A stretch of 64,000 nucleotides of DNA, taken from the NCBI GenBank assembly GCA_029550865.1, contig JAKPGM010000073.1:1-64000 (forward strand), given 5' to 3'. Within the stretch, counting starts at the first letter, position 1; each line of letters starts with the position of its first letter. Positions 19,539 through 29,741 of the stretch are shown one piece after another. Position numbers and translations under genes: made by a program. The stretch is from Bacteroidota bacterium. Lineage in GTDB: Bacteria > Bacteroidota > Bacteroidia > Bacteroidales > DTGW01. The notes beneath the pieces were generated by a model. That model did not search any database, was not told the DNA's origin, and saw only the letters and a list, made by a program, of their open reading frames with translations.

Positions 19539-20150
19539 ATGAAAAAAACTGCACTTTTTTTAATGGTGGTTGTTTTTTCAACAACCCTATACAGCCAGGT
19601 ATTTGTTGGAGGTTCTGTTGGATTTTCAGTTTCGGGTTCATCCACAACTTTGGGCAATACTACGGTTGATGGTCCTACTTATTCAAATTTTAGTGTTGTG
19701 CCGATGGTTGGTTACTATCTCAACAGCCAGATGGCCATTGGAGCTGAATTTGGATTAGGTTTGAGCAGTTCCAATAACAACGCTACCCCAACGGCTACCA
19801 AGACTACCACAACGAGCTTTGGTATTAGTCCATTTTTGCGTTATCATCTGATTGAGATGGGGCCTATCTCATTATTTGGACAGGGATCAGTAGGGATAGG
19901 TTTTGGTAAGACAAAGATAAAATCGGGAAATGTATCGTCCGATGGAGCAAAAACTACCTCTTTTGAAATAGCAGTTCGTCCGGGAATTTCGTACAAACTA
20001 ACCGATCAGATTGCTATTGAAGCTTTTCTGGGTGGATTGTCGTATGACCTGACAACTGAAAAGCAGCCAAATGGCGACAAAGGCAAAGACTATACCCTCG
20101 GCTTAAATCTTTCAACTGCCCTTAATCTGGGTTTTGTTTATAAGTTTTAA
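19539..20150 (+). CDS. outer membrane beta-barrel protein
   Basis: MKKTALFLMVVVFSTTLYSQ signal peptide, alternating beta pattern, C-terminal GFVYKF; ORF-track start 19512 is upstream of the likely ATG. Confidence 0.8.
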   Translation: MKKTALFLMVVVFSTTLYSQVFVGGSVGFSVSGSSTTLGNTTVDGPTYSNFSVVPMVGYYLNSQMAIGAEFGLGLSSSNNNATPTATKTTTTSFGISPFLRYHLIEMGPISLFGQGSVGIGFGKTKIKSGNVSSDGAKTTSFEIAVRPGISYKLTDQIAIEAFLGGLSYDLTTEKQPNGDKGKDYTLGLNLSTALNLGFVYKF

Positions 20151-20173
20151 GCAGCAGTCAAAACGTTGAAGAA

Positions 20174-20211
20174 TAAAAAAGCCAGCTTCGTAAATGGAGC
20201 TGGCTTTTTTT
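20174..20211. terminator. bidirectional intrinsic terminator
   Basis: AAAAAAGCCAGCT...AGCTGGCTTTTTTT between convergent genes. Confidence 0.9.
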
Positions 20212-20225
20212 ATGAATTAAGAAAC

Positions 20226-20672
20226 TTACTCCGAAACTACTTCAAAAGGAATTTCTACATATACTTCCTTGTGGAGTTTAACTTTAGCTGTATAATTACC
20301 GACTTCTTTGATGACTTCTTCCTTGATGTAGATATTCTTGCGATCGATATCAAATCCCTGTGCATTAAGAGCTTCAGAAATTTGAATGGTATTTACCGAA
20401 CCAAAAATTTTCCCTTTCGAACTTGTTTTAGCTCCGATAGTAAGCTTTAGACCTTTCATTTTTTCAGCCAGCTGTAGGGCTTCCTGGCGTAGTTTTTCTT
20501 CCTTATGGGCACGTTGACGGATAATTTCGGCATGCATTTTTTTTGCTGAGGGTGTTGCAACAATGGCTAACCCTTTTGGTATAAGGAAATTGCGTGCATA
20601 TCCATCCTTTACGGTTACAATATCATCTTTGCTACCCAGGTTTTTAACGTCCTGTTTAAGTATGATTTCCAT
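20226..20672 (-). CDS. rplI: 50S ribosomal protein L9
   Basis: MEIILKQDVKNLGSKDDIVTVKDGYARNFLIPKGLA. Confidence 0.97.
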   Translation of the reverse strand: MEIILKQDVKNLGSKDDIVTVKDGYARNFLIPKGLAIVATPSAKKMHAEIIRQRAHKEEKLRQEALQLAEKMKGLKLTIGAKTSSKGKIFGSVNTIQISEALNAQGFDIDRKNIYIKEEVIKEVGNYTAKVKLHKEVYVEIPFEVVSE

Positions 20673-20691
20673 ACGCTGTCCTCCTCTCGGT

Positions 20692-20961
20692 TTACTTTAA
20701 CAAATCGGTTACATAGGGCAACAACGCCAGGTGACGTGCACGCTTTATGGCCGTTGCTACTTTTCGCTGATACTTTAATGAGGTACCCGTAATGCGACGG
20801 GGAAGAATTTTTCCCTGCTCGTTAAGAAATTTCTTCAAAAATTCTGGGTCCTTGTAATCGACGTACGTGATACGGTTCTTCTTAAACCGACAATACTTTT
20901 TCTTTTTAATTTCAACCGCAGGGGGCGTTAAGTATCTAATTTCCGACTGATTGTTTGCCAT
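20692..20961 (-). CDS. rpsR: 30S ribosomal protein S18
   Basis: [33 protein letters not shown]. Confidence 0.97.
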   Translation of the reverse strand: MANNQSEIRYLTPPAVEIKKKKYCRFKKNRITYVDYKDPEFLKKFLNEQGKILPRRITGTSLKYQRKVATAIKRARHLALLPYVTDLLK

Positions 20962-20964
20962 AGC

Positions 20965-21318
20965 CTAATCCTCCATTTTTTTAGCCGATTCTTTTTGCAT
21001 TCTTTTCTTTTGTGCGTATTCGATGGCATGTTTGTCCATCTTGAAGGTAAGGAAACGTATAATCCGTTCATCACGACGGTATTCGGTTTCCAACTTGTCA
21101 ACCAGCGAAGGCTCTGCCTTGAATTCTATCAGGTTGTAAAAGCCTGTGGTTTTCTTCTGAATAGGATAGGCTAGCTTACGAAGCCCCCAATTCTCGGTGT
21201 GCACAATCTCTGCTCCGTGCTCGGTTAAAAAACTTACAAATTTGTTAACCGCTTCCTTCATCTGAGCCTCAGACAAAACGGGAGTTACAATGAAAACGGT
21301 TTCATACTGTCTTTGCAT
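20965..21318 (-). CDS. rpsF: 30S ribosomal protein S6 (ORF track start 21336)
   Basis: [49 protein letters not shown]. Confidence 0.95.
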   Translation of the reverse strand: MQRQYETVFIVTPVLSEAQMKEAVNKFVSFLTEHGAEIVHTENWGLRKLAYPIQKKTTGFYNLIEFKAEPSLVDKLETEYRRDERIIRFLTFKMDKHAIEYAQKKRMQKESAKKMED

Positions 21319-21350
21319 ACATTTACTTTTTATCAAAAATTATTGGAGCG

Positions 21351-21381
21351 CAAAAGTAAAAACTTTTTGTTGAAAATCAAA
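21351..21381 (-). promoter_or_regulatory. promoter for rpsF-rpsR-rplI (TTTG-N19-TACTTTTG on minus strand)
   Basis: Reverse complement TTTG...TACTTTTG upstream of rpsF. Confidence 0.6.
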
Positions 21382-21556
21382 TAAGTACCCTTTTTATTTT
21401 TTAGTGTCAACGTTTTTGCTAAACGAACATGTATATTTTTTCGGCATAAAACATATTCCAATGCGCTTTTACCGACCTTGCAAAAAAAATTAAAATTATT
21501 TACGTGTGATAAATATTTCCTCCTGCCGCTCTTATGAGTACCTTCAACTTAGTCAT

Positions 21557-21615
21557 CCTCACCCCGTCCTGTCGTCCTCCCCTCTCCTTTGTAAGGAGAG
21601 GGGAAGGGGGTGAGG
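21557..21615. repeat. G/C-rich nested hairpin, copy 1
   Basis: Inner CCCCTCTCCTT-TGT-AAGGAGAGGGG (21579-21603) inside CCTCACCCC...GGGGGTGAGG. Confidence 0.85.
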
Positions 21616-21796
21616 TGATACCCTATTGCTACCATAATATCACCCCTACGGGGTTGAAAGAGTTTGGTAAATTTAAGGTTCGTGCTCGTCAATGTACAGA
21701 AAGATTTGATGCATGCGAGTTTTATCCAAAGGGATTTATATTATAGGTAGGTGCCAAAGTCTCAGCGTGTCATACGGTATTTTACAACTTAGCCAA

Positions 21797-21855
21797 CCTC
21801 ACCCCGTCTTGTCGTCCACCCCTCTCCTTTGTAAGGAGAGGGGAAGGGGGTGAGG
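21797..21855. repeat. G/C-rich nested hairpin, copy 2
   Basis: Same arms as copy 1, offset 240 bp. Confidence 0.85.
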
Positions 21856-22038
21856 TGATATCCTATTGCTACCATAACATCACCCCTACGGGGTTGAAAG
21901 AGTTTGGTAAATTTAAGGTTCGTGCCCGTCAATGTAGAGAAAGATTTGATGCATGCGAGTTTTGTCCAAGGAATTTATAATTTTATAGGTAGGTACCAAA
22001 GTCTCAGCGTGTCATACGGTATCCTACAACTTAGTCAT

Positions 22039-22097
22039 CCTCACCCCGTCTTGTCGTCCACCCCTCTCCTTTGTAAGGAGAGGGGAAGGGGGTGAGG
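22039..22097. repeat. G/C-rich nested hairpin, copy 3
   Basis: Same arms as copy 1, offset 242 bp from copy 2. Confidence 0.85.
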
Positions 22098-22230
22098 TGA
22101 TATCCTATTGCTACCAAAGTTTTCACCCCTACTGGGTTCAATAAGGTTTGGTAATATTTAATGGTTGTTTAAAGGAGTTGTGGGGGAGAGATGATATAAG
22201 GTTTCGTCTTGGGGCGTAATACCTGAACTT

Positions 22231-22647
22231 TTAAGAAATAGAATTTTGCTTGTCGGGTAGCGAAGCTGATATGATAGTATTGTCGATGGGTGAAGCTTCC
22301 ACTTGCTTTGTTTTTCTGGTCTTAAGCATGTGATTTATTCGTGCTATTGACCATACCAAAAAACGTCCGAGGTTCCAAACAATAACTATTGAAAAATATA
22401 TGAGGGCTAATGCTAACAATGCCAGTAAAAATATTAAGGCACCGTCCTGTTGCTTGCTGCGGCTGAATGTCTTACGATACGAAAGTCCTGGGATACCCGT
22501 ACGTATGGAAAATCCTTTTGATCCAAATGTGCCGAATTTTGTTCGAATGCTTGAGGATACCCCTGATTTACTAAAATTCAGCCCAAGACCATTTCCCAGG
22601 TTCATCCGACGATAATACCGAAAGCCCATTTTTCTTTTTTTGTTCAC
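22231..22647 (-). CDS. DUF4236 domain-containing protein
   Basis: MGFRYYRRMNLGNGLGLNFSKSGVSSSIRTKFGTFGSKGFSIRTGIPGLSYRK. Confidence 0.85.
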   Translation of the reverse strand: MNKKRKMGFRYYRRMNLGNGLGLNFSKSGVSSSIRTKFGTFGSKGFSIRTGIPGLSYRKTFSRSKQQDGALIFLLALLALALIYFSIVIVWNLGRFLVWSIARINHMLKTRKTKQVEASPIDNTIISASLPDKQNSIS

Positions 22648-22783
22648 TCAAAGTTAGTATTAAGTCGAAATACTTAACACAAAATTCTATAATTATTTTG
22701 TGTATATTAGTAGGTAATTACCATGCAACAAAAGGTGACCTGTACGTGTTTTTTATAAAAATGTACGTTAAGATTATTGATTT

Positions 22784-25165
22784 ATGAAAGCGTTTTTTCT
22801 AAGCATAATGTTGTTTTTTACTTTAATTCTTCAGGCACAGAAAGGTAGAATTGAAGGGGTTATCCGTGATGCTAGTACCAATGAACCTATTCCCTTTGCC
22901 TATGTAATTATAGCAGGCACTACTGTGGGAACGACCTCCGATCTCGATGGTAAATATGTATTAGCGAATCTTGATCCGGGATTTTACCAGCTACAAATAA
23001 GTTCGGTGGGCTATAAAACTTATCTAACGGAAGATGTTCAGGTAGTTGTAAACAAAGTAATGAATTTAGATTTTGCGCTTGAACCCCAGCAATTACAATT
23101 GGACCAAGTGGTGGTAAAGGCTGAGCGGTTTATAAAAAAGCCAGAAACCCCAGTTTCGATTCGTAGCATTGGTATTTCAGAAATAGAAAACAGTGCTGGG
23201 GCTAATCGGGACATAGCGCGTATTATTCAGAATTATCCGGGAGTGGCGTCGTTTCCTGGGGCAAATCGAAATGATATCATTGTGCGAGGTGGGGCAACCA
23301 ACGAGAGTCGCTATTTTGTTGACGACATTGAAATTCCCAATATCAATCACTTTGCCACGCAGGGAGCCTCGGGCGGAACTAATGGTATTTTGAATGCCGA
23401 CCTGATACGTTCGGCCGAGTTTCTGGCTGGTGCTTTTCCTGCTAATCGATACAATGCCCTGAGCGCAGTGTTTGATTTTAAAACGATTGACGGTAACTCT
23501 GATAAAAATAGGTATCGGGCTGCTATTGGTGCTTCTGAACTTTCTTTTACGATTGATGGGCCAATCAGCGAACGGACTACTTATATTGCCACAGCTCGAC
23601 GGTCGTACCTGCAGTTTTTATTTAAAGCTTTAGGACTTCCTTTCCTGCCTACTTTTAACGATTATCAGGTGAAGGTAAAAAGTAAGCTCGATTCGAAAAA
23701 TGAGCTTACGTTTATCAGTGTGGGGGCACTAGACCAAATGCGCCTGGATACCAGCCTTAAGAATCCTACTGAAGATCAGCTATATATTCTCAATTATCTG
23801 CCAATCTTCGAACAATGGAGTTATGCTACAGGGGTTAGTTACAAACATTTTAAAGACGACGGTAATTGGACTTTTGTGTTAAGCCGAAATATGCTTAACA
23901 ATCGTCAGTATAAATACAAGGATAATCGGGAAATTATTGCCAATCGTCTTATCGACTATACGAGTACCGAACAGGAAAATAAATTTCGTGCCGAACGGCT
24001 TTACCGTAATGGCCCATATCGTTTGCAGTATGGGATGTCTTTTGAGTATGCAAAATACACTAACGAAACTTTTCAAAAGATTTTTCGAGGCACCGTCGTC
24101 GATACTTTCGATTTTAGTTCTACCCTAAATCTGGTTAAGTATGGTATTTTTACCCAGTTAAGTCGTACTTTTCTGGAAGAAAGGCTAACGCTTTCGTTTG
24201 GGATACGAGCCGATGGTAGCAGCTACAACCCCGAAATGCGCAATTTATTTAATCAACTATCACCGCGGTTGGCTGCCTCGTACCAGCTTACCTCGCAGTG
24301 GAGCTTAAATGGAAGTGTGGCTCAATATCAACAGTTGCCCGCATACACCATACTGGGGTATCGCGACAATCAGTACGTATTAGCCAATAAAAGCCGTTTG
24401 CGTTATATCCAGAGTACCCATTATATTGCTGGAGTAGCATACCAGCCCAGTCGTACCACACGATTGAGCCTTGAAGGATTCTGGAAAACATATAGACGCT
24501 ATCCCTTTTCACTGCTCGATTCCATCAGCTATGCTTTTAAACCTATTGATTATGGTTTTGTAGGCAACGAACCTACCACTTCAACTTCGAAGGGTCGAGC
24601 TTATGGGATTGAGTTTTTGGTTCAAACAGCATTACCTAATGACGTTAATGCTGTACTTGCTTATACCTATGCCATCAGTGAATTTGAGGATAGAAATGCA
24701 CAGTATCGACCCACCTCATGGGATAATCGCCATATTTTGAACTTTACCCTCAACAAGCAGTTTAAAAATTTCTGGCGAGGTGCCCTTAAATGGCGCTATG
24801 CTGGAGGCTTGCCTTATACACCATACGATTTACAACAATCGAGCTTAATTGCTGCCTGGGATGTTCGGAATCGACCATATCTGGATTATAATGCTATTAA
24901 CTCTAAGCGATTTAAAGCTTTTCATCAACTCGATGTACGTGTAGAGAAGTGGTTTGTATACAATAAGGCTACCTTGAGAATCTATATTGATGTGCAAAAT
25001 CTATATAACTTTAAGTCGGAAACACAGGCGCGATTAACAAATCTCGATACTCAGGGAAATAAAGTGATAGATGCTCAGGATCCATCGCGTTATGTGCTAA
25101 GGGAGATTCCCTCGGAAGGACAGGGGACGGTGCTGCCCACTTTTGGTATAATGCTTGATTTTTAA
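22784..25165 (+). CDS. TonB-dependent receptor with carboxypeptidase-like N-domain
   Basis: GRIEGVIRDASTNEPIPFAYVIIAGTTVGTTSDLDGKYVL, plug VRGGATNESRYFVDDIEIPNINHF, C-terminal barrel. Confidence 0.92.
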   Translation: MKAFFLSIMLFFTLILQAQKGRIEGVIRDASTNEPIPFAYVIIAGTTVGTTSDLDGKYVLANLDPGFYQLQISSVGYKTYLTEDVQVVVNKVMNLDFALEPQQLQLDQVVVKAERFIKKPETPVSIRSIGISEIENSAGANRDIARIIQNYPGVASFPGANRNDIIVRGGATNESRYFVDDIEIPNINHFATQGASGGTNGILNADLIRSAEFLAGAFPANRYNALSAVFDFKTIDGNSDKNRYRAAIGASELSFTIDGPISERTTYIATARRSYLQFLFKALGLPFLPTFNDYQVKVKSKLDSKNELTFISVGALDQMRLDTSLKNPTEDQLYILNYLPIFEQWSYATGVSYKHFKDDGNWTFVLSRNMLNNRQYKYKDNREIIANRLIDYTSTEQENKFRAERLYRNGPYRLQYGMSFEYAKYTNETFQKIFRGTVVDTFDFSSTLNLVKYGIFTQLSRTFLEERLTLSFGIRADGSSYNPEMRNLFNQLSPRLAASYQLTSQWSLNGSVAQYQQLPAYTILGYRDNQYVLANKSRLRYIQSTHYIAGVAYQPSRTTRLSLEGFWKTYRRYPFSLLDSISYAFKPIDYGFVGNEPTTSTSKGRAYGIEFLVQTALPNDVNAVLAYTYAISEFEDRNAQYRPTSWDNRHILNFTLNKQFKNFWRGALKWRYAGGLPYTPYDLQQSSLIAAWDVRNRPYLDYNAINSKRFKAFHQLDVRVEKWFVYNKATLRIYIDVQNLYNFKSETQARLTNLDTQGNKVIDAQDPSRYVLREIPSEGQGTVLPTFGIMLDF

Positions 25166-25185
25166 TAAATTATAAATTTAACAAT

Positions 25186-25941
25186 ATGATCGGGACAAAA
25201 ATTTTTAACAAATATTTTTTGCTGAGTTGGTTATTCATTGGAAGTGCTTGTTTCAGCAGCATGCTTTCTGCGCAAACAATGCCTCAGCGCTACATCTTAA
25301 ATGAACAGGGGAAAGGGCAAAGCATCCGTATTACTTTTGATATAGGCAAAGAATATGGACACCCTGTACTGGCAATCTGGTTAACTACCACTGACGGAAA
25401 ATACATACAAACATTATTTGTCTCGCAAACGGTAGCCAAAGGGGTATATCCCCATGGGAAGGCTTCGGAGGGCAAGTGGCAAGCTGCTGAACGTAGAAAT
25501 CCTTCTACCTTGCCTTTTTGGGCGCATAGTAGAGGGGTGGTGGCGCCCGATGGACTTTATTTACCTACGCCCGAGCAGCCCGTTCCGGATGCATATTCTG
25601 GAGCAACCCCATCCAATAGTTTTGTACTTGAAACTCGACTCGATACGCTTGTAAAAGGGAAAGCCATGTTATTATTGGAAATTAATAAGCCATTCGATTT
25701 TAATCAATATTGGCACAATATGCTTTTCCCCGATAATACGGCTTACAAAAGTACAGGGCAACCCAGCCTGGTGTATGCTGTAATTGTCGACTTTGATCGG
25801 CCCGAAAATCCCTACTACCTTAATCCAATAGGCCATGGTGATCCCTGTGGTTTGTCGGGGAAGTTATATACCGATTTATCTACGATGACCACGGCATTAA
25901 AGATAGTCGATAAGGTCAAAGTGGAAGTGATTGGGCAATAG
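25186..25941 (+). CDS. DUF2271-like exported protein
   Basis: Signal peptide; LAIWLTTTDGKYIQTLFVS...RNPSTLPFWAHSRG pattern. Confidence 0.6.
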   Translation: MIGTKIFNKYFLLSWLFIGSACFSSMLSAQTMPQRYILNEQGKGQSIRITFDIGKEYGHPVLAIWLTTTDGKYIQTLFVSQTVAKGVYPHGKASEGKWQAAERRNPSTLPFWAHSRGVVAPDGLYLPTPEQPVPDAYSGATPSNSFVLETRLDTLVKGKAMLLLEINKPFDFNQYWHNMLFPDNTAYKSTGQPSLVYAVIVDFDRPENPYYLNPIGHGDPCGLSGKLYTDLSTMTTALKIVDKVKVEVIGQ

Positions 25942-25952
25942 TTTAAGCAAGT

Positions 25953-27380
25953 TTAGCGTAGCACTTCTAAGCGACTTGCATCGAGGCGTAAAAATATAAA
26001 AAGCAGTAAGGTAAAAGCCCAGAGCGATGAGCCACCATAGCTAAAAAACGGTAAGGGGATGCCTATAACGGGCAGTAACCCCAGGGTCATCCCTACATTA
26101 ATAGCTATGTGCATAAATAAAATGGAAGCAACACCGTAGCCGTATATGCGGCTAAAGGCCGATCGTTGTAATTCGCTCAGATGTAAAATACGCAGGAGGA
26201 GTATTACAAAAAGTCCAAGAACCACTGTAGAACCAATAAAGCCCCACTCTTCACCTACGGTGCAAAAAATGAAATCGGTGCTTTGTTCGGGAACAAAATT
26301 AAATTTTGTCTGCGTACCCTGTAAAAAACCTTTGCCCAAAAGTCCCCCCGAACCAATGGCTATCTTACTCTGCGCTACATTGTACTCGGCCCCTTTGGGG
26401 TCCGATTCTTTGCCCAGCAGGATATTGATACGCTGTTGTTGATGAGGTTGCAAGAAGTTATCGAATAGGTAATCGACCGAATAAGTGAACCCAATGGCCA
26501 TAAAAGTGAATACAATAATCCAGGGGATATGGGGTATTTTTTTAAAGGCTGAATTAATGAGGGGAAATATGCCAACAATACCTGTGGTGATGAGTAGAAA
26601 GAAATATGGATTATTGGGTCGATGAAATAGATGAAGGGCGATTAACTTAACAACAAAATAACCAATAGTCAGGCTCGTGACAGCGAGTATTAGTTCTGAA
26701 ATGCGCAATCTAACGATAAAAAGCGCGGTAACTGCCATAATAAGAATAATTATCAGCACGGTTATCGGGGGAGCGATAAGTGCGATCAATGAGAGGAAGA
26801 TGAGTAAGAACCCGAATAGCAGGATAATGCCAGGGAATCCTTCGCGATAGAATGCCAATGTAAAAGCAGCAAATACCACTACTGAACCTACATCGGGTTG
26901 TAATGCGATGAGCATGGCAGGGATGGCAATGAATATACACGCTATTATCCAGGTTTTAATTTTATCGGTACGGACGTTGTAAGAGCTCAGGTATTTAGCC
27001 ACTACCAGGCAGGTTGCTACTTTAGCGAATTCAGTGGGTTGAAGTCGAAGCTGACCAATTTCAAACCATGCACGGGCACCATTCACTTCTTTCCCCAGCA
27101 CAAGAACCAGCAATAGGCTTATAAGGGAAAATGCATAGACGGCATAGGCAAAAAATGAAAAAGCTCGGGTGTCGATCGAAAGCGTTATGAGAGCAATCAA
27201 GATGGCTGCACCAATCCATACTAACTGCTTGCCATACCGCATGTTCCAGTCGAAAATACTACGATGTTCCTCGGAATATACTGCAGCGTAAATATTTATC
27301 CATCCCATCAATACGAGGATTAGATACAGGATGACGGTAAACCAGTCAATTCGCGCCCAAACATTGACATTTCTTCGCAT
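25953..27380 (-). CDS. rodA: rod shape-determining protein RodA
   Basis: FtsW/RodA/SpoVE family: QPDVGSVVVF, STDFIFCTVGEEWGF, PFFSYGGSS. Confidence 0.94.
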   Translation of the reverse strand: MRRNVNVWARIDWFTVILYLILVLMGWINIYAAVYSEEHRSIFDWNMRYGKQLVWIGAAILIALITLSIDTRAFSFFAYAVYAFSLISLLLVLVLGKEVNGARAWFEIGQLRLQPTEFAKVATCLVVAKYLSSYNVRTDKIKTWIIACIFIAIPAMLIALQPDVGSVVVFAAFTLAFYREGFPGIILLFGFLLIFLSLIALIAPPITVLIIILIMAVTALFIVRLRISELILAVTSLTIGYFVVKLIALHLFHRPNNPYFFLLITTGIVGIFPLINSAFKKIPHIPWIIVFTFMAIGFTYSVDYLFDNFLQPHQQQRINILLGKESDPKGAEYNVAQSKIAIGSGGLLGKGFLQGTQTKFNFVPEQSTDFIFCTVGEEWGFIGSTVVLGLFVILLLRILHLSELQRSAFSRIYGYGVASILFMHIAINVGMTLGLLPVIGIPLPFFSYGGSSLWAFTLLLFIFLRLDASRLEVLR

Positions 27381-27385
27381 GCCGT

Positions 27386-29212
27386 TTATTTTTTAGGATA
27401 AATAATAGTTTTGGTGCGTAGGTATTCCTCATACCATGGTCGGGTAATGGTATCGGTAAGGTACTTTTCTATCATCAAGCTGGCAATGGGTACTGCAATG
27501 GTAGCACCAAAACCGCCATTTTCGATATAAACAGCAATGGCAATTTTAGGATTGTTACGGGGAGCAAAGGCAATAAAAATGGAATGGTCATCACCATGTG
27601 GATTTTGTGCGGTACCGGTTTTTCCACAAATGTCAAGCCCTTTAACAGCACCATTGAGGGCTGTTCCTCCGCCAGGTCCATTCACCGCTCGGTACATTCC
27701 TTCAATAACGATATTGAATAAAGAGCTGTCGAAGGCTGTGTATTGCTTTTGCTTGAAGCGACTGTCGATAGAATCTTTACCATTGATCTGACGTACTGAA
27801 TGAGGTATGTAGTAATATCCATGATTTGCAATCGTAGCAGCCATATTAGCCAGTTGAAGGGGAGTAATGCCAATTTCGCCCTGACCGATAGCAAGCGAGA
27901 TGATAGTTACCGAGTTCCAGGACTTGCGGTATATACGATTATAGTACTCGAGGCTGGGAATGTTTCCCCCCAGCTCATGGGGCAGGTCGGTCTGGATTTT
28001 TTTTCCAAGCCCAAAGCTCATTACCAGGTCGCGCCAATGCTGGTAGGCCGAGAAACGATCCTTTTCGTTGGGATTGTCAATAATCCTTCTAAACACATTG
28101 CAAAAATATGCGTTACAGGAATATTGGATGCCGCCAATAAGATCCAGTGGAGTGGGATGAATGTGACAGCCAACATGGACGGGACCTACTGTGTAACCCT
28201 GAGCACAACTAAAAGTACTTTGTGGGGTAATGGTCCCTGTTTGAAGACCAACTAGCGCATTCAATAATTTAAATGTTGATCCTGGAGGATTTTTCGACTG
28301 TAACGCTCGATTGAAAAGGGGATTGGAAGGGTCATCCCGCAAGCTTACAAAGTTGGTGGCACGAGCCCTTCCTATTAGCATTTGCGGATCGTACGATGGA
28401 TTTGAAATGAGTACCAATATTTCGCCTGTTGCCGGTTCTATGGCTACAATACCCCCACGAAAATTTTTGATGAGCTTTTCCCCGTATGCCTGTAATTCGG
28501 CATCGATGGTGGCCGTAATGTTTTTCCCTTGTACGGCAGGTTTATCGAATCGACCATTGGCCAGCGACCCCTTTATGCGATTATGCACATCAACCAGGTA
28601 AATTTTTACCCCTTTGACCCCACGAAGTTCTTTTTCATACGCCCTTTCGAGCCCACTCATCCCGATATAATCCCCCATTTGATAGTAGGGATCATTCTTA
28701 ATGTGCGATGAGTCCACTTCGCCTACGTAACCCAAAAAATGTGCTGCAATTTTTCGTTCGTAATGGCGCAAGGTTCGCGGCTGAACATAAAATCCAGGGA
28801 ATTTGTACATTTGTTCCTGAAAGGCAGCATATACCGAATCGGGTATTTGATAAAGAAAAGGTGAGGATTTGTAACGCGAATAGTTGCGGGCTTTACGGAT
28901 AGTCTGTCGCACATATTCGGGCGTAATGCCTAAAATTGAACAGAAGGTACTGGTATCGAAGGCTCTAAGTTCCTGTGGGTTTACCATCAAATCGTAAGCT
29001 GCCTGATTACTTACAATAAGCCGACCTTTACGATCAAAAATGAGCCCTCGTGCTGGATATAGGGTTACGTAACGTTGCGAATTATTTTCCGCTGAAAACT
29101 TATAGGAGTTATCGATGATTTGCATGTAAAATAGTCGGATGAGGTATATGAAAACTACCAGAACAAATATCCCCGAAATGATATAATACCGGTTTGCGTA
29201 TTGATTGTTCAT
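27386..29212 (-). CDS. mrdA: penicillin-binding protein 2
   Basis: PARGLIFDRKG, NPPGSTFKLLNAL (SxxK), SCN, KTGTAQNPHG. Confidence 0.94.
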   Translation of the reverse strand: MNNQYANRYYIISGIFVLVVFIYLIRLFYMQIIDNSYKFSAENNSQRYVTLYPARGLIFDRKGRLIVSNQAAYDLMVNPQELRAFDTSTFCSILGITPEYVRQTIRKARNYSRYKSSPFLYQIPDSVYAAFQEQMYKFPGFYVQPRTLRHYERKIAAHFLGYVGEVDSSHIKNDPYYQMGDYIGMSGLERAYEKELRGVKGVKIYLVDVHNRIKGSLANGRFDKPAVQGKNITATIDAELQAYGEKLIKNFRGGIVAIEPATGEILVLISNPSYDPQMLIGRARATNFVSLRDDPSNPLFNRALQSKNPPGSTFKLLNALVGLQTGTITPQSTFSCAQGYTVGPVHVGCHIHPTPLDLIGGIQYSCNAYFCNVFRRIIDNPNEKDRFSAYQHWRDLVMSFGLGKKIQTDLPHELGGNIPSLEYYNRIYRKSWNSVTIISLAIGQGEIGITPLQLANMAATIANHGYYYIPHSVRQINGKDSIDSRFKQKQYTAFDSSLFNIVIEGMYRAVNGPGGGTALNGAVKGLDICGKTGTAQNPHGDDHSIFIAFAPRNNPKIAIAVYIENGGFGATIAVPIASLMIEKYLTDTITRPWYEEYLRTKTIIYPKK

Positions 29213-29237
29213 GGCAGTCTTTATTTTTCTACCTTAT

Positions 29238-29741
29238 CTACTTTCTAAAGAAAAAGAATTGACTAACAACAATGAGAAAACTAGTAAAGAGGGTACTGAG
29301 AAACACCCTTGCTAAGGTTGCAAAGAAGTCCGACCAACGGAACATCTCAATGAAAAACAGGGCAAAATGATGAAGAAAAACCATGACCAGGGTATATCCG
29401 ACAAACCACCGTAGGCCGTAATAATGAACAGTAGGTAAAGTGTCGGCCTCATAATCTTCGCGAGGGGAAATCCATTTAAGTACAGCAGGACGAGTAAAGG
29501 CCATCCATGTACAGGCGGCTGCATGCATTCCCAGTGTGTTGGAAAAAAGGTCAATGGTTAAGCCTAAAAAAAATGCCATAAGTAACATGGCCGAACGAGG
29601 CATGTCGAAGGGTAGTAACAATACGAAAAGTACGTAAAAATAGGGATTGATTAAATTGCTAAATTGAATCTGGCTGAAAATGAAAATTTGCAACAAAACC
29701 AGGATGATAAATCGAAAAATATATATTGGCAACCTATTCAT
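29238..29741 (-). CDS. mreD: rod shape-determining protein MreD
   Basis: Small multi-TM protein in conserved mreBCD-mrdA-rodA order. Confidence 0.85.
   Translation of the reverse strand: MNRLPIYIFRFIILVLLQIFIFSQIQFSNLINPYFYVLFVLLLPFDMPRSAMLLMAFFLGLTIDLFSNTLGMHAAACTWMAFTRPAVLKWISPREDYEADTLPTVHYYGLRWFVGYTLVMVFLHHFALFFIEMFRWSDFFATLARVFLSTLFTSFLIVVSQFFFFRK

Larger units (their letters stand above)
21534..22150. repeat. tandem array, period about 240 bp, about 2.5 units
   Basis: 'acttagycawcctcaccccgtc' recurs at 21547, 21787, 22029; near-identical downstream sequence including CACCCCTACGGGGTTGAAAGAG. Confidence 0.9.

Noticed and set aside
20226-21318. Missing ssb in the rpsF-rpsR-rplI cluster as an anomaly
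   Set aside because: As far as I know the order without ssb is common in Bacteroidetes.
21534-22150. Possible CRISPR array
   Set aside because: Period is about 240 bp, whole units are repeated rather than short repeats with unique spacers, and no cas genes are nearby.
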